Shown here piece by piece: positions 6,195 through 6,309 of a stretch of DNA of 6,309 nucleotides; position 1 is the first letter of the stretch; every line of letters starts with the position of its first letter. The notes under the pieces are model-generated. The model made no database searches. It was given only the letters and a program-made list of their open reading frames with translations, and was not told where the DNA came from. Made by a program: the position numbers and the translations under genes. The DNA is from Candidatus Peregrinibacteria bacterium (lineage in GTDB: Bacteria; Patescibacteriota; Gracilibacteria; UBA1369; UBA12463). The DNA is taken from assembly GCA_023245695.1 (NCBI GenBank), contig JAHFJT010000057.1, forward strand, positions 1 through 6,309. Direction: 5' to 3'.

Positions 6195-6308
6195 TTAAAG
6201 TGAATGGGTAACAAGAATAATACCAAGGATAATAGTAACAATGCCGACAATCTGAAGTGAGGTAATGGTCTCTTTGAAGAGTAAAAATGAGGCAATAGAT
6301 ATAATAAG
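6195..6308 (-). CDS. C-terminal end of DMT/EamA-type transporter (partial)
   Basis: Only the last 37 codons are inside the window. The peptide reads ASFLLFKETITSLQIVGIV and then TIILGIILVTHSL, ending in TAA. The pattern of a short helix, a K/E-containing turn (FKETIT), then a Gly-containing last helix closely matches the C-terminal hairpin of the drug/metabolite transporter superfamily (EamA and SMR-like proteins, typically with a LxxxExxTxxQxxG pattern). Those proteins export or exchange small metabolites across the inner membrane; some small members flip lipid-linked sugars. The substrate is unknown, and whether this is a 4-helix or 10-helix member cannot be told. It is the most upstream gene of the operon seen here, so the operon promoter lies beyond the right edge. 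Confidence 0.75.
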   Translation of the reverse strand, partial: LIISIASFLLFKETITSLQIVGIVTIILGIILVTHSL

Positions 6309-6309
6309 A

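Noticed and set aside
1..6309. CRISPR array, tRNA, rRNA or insertion sequence
   Set aside because: No regularly spaced repeats, no tRNA-like cloverleaf or CCA end, and no transposase-like frame or flanking inverted repeats were seen by eye on either strand.

Overview
This window appears to be a chromosomal segment of an uncultivated bacterium. A Patescibacteria (CPR)-type organism is my best guess, by inference only. It rests on an RNase J with a long disordered N-terminal extension, a small secreted coiled-coil plus TIM-barrel protein, multi-membrane-span proteins I cannot name, and four gene starts that all lack a Shine-Dalgarno sequence. The standard genetic code seems to apply, because RNase J ends in TGA directly before a strong terminator hairpin.

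Layout. On the + strand, positions 72-1169 encode a secreted 365-residue protein with a signal peptide, a coiled-coil stalk, a Pro-rich linker and a glycoside-hydrolase-like (GH18-like) barrel. A 294-base intergenic region follows. It holds a terminator-like hairpin (1212-1243), a good sigma-70 type promoter (TTGCCA-17-TATAAT, 1293-1321) and a second hairpin (1399-1428). Positions 1464-3563 encode RNase J (699 aa). A strong bidirectional hairpin terminator (3582-3612) separates it from a convergent minus-strand operon.

The minus-strand operon reads from right to left. It starts with the last 37 codons of a DMT/EamA-type transporter (6195 to the window edge). After 21 bases comes an extended-SDR NAD-dependent epimerase/dehydratase (6173-5127). 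After 5 bases comes a polytopic membrane protein (5121-3631). The membrane protein is the most surprising part. It is one continuous reading frame of 496 sense positions, interrupted by a single in-frame TGA at 4351-4353 (codon 257). The 24 codons between that TGA and the next start still encode a membrane helix. It is therefore either a broken gene, an assembly or sequencing error, or a case of stop-codon readthrough.

The minus-strand genes could plausibly work together on an envelope sugar or lipid: transporter, nucleotide-sugar-type SDR, and a large membrane protein possibly of the GT-C type. This is inferred from gene order. RNase J is a core mRNA-decay and rRNA-maturation enzyme. The secreted protein probably acts at or outside the cell envelope. 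I see no mobile element, CRISPR array, tRNA or rRNA. No clearly new defence or mobile system is visible; the most check-worthy points are the in-frame TGA and the structured RNase J leader.
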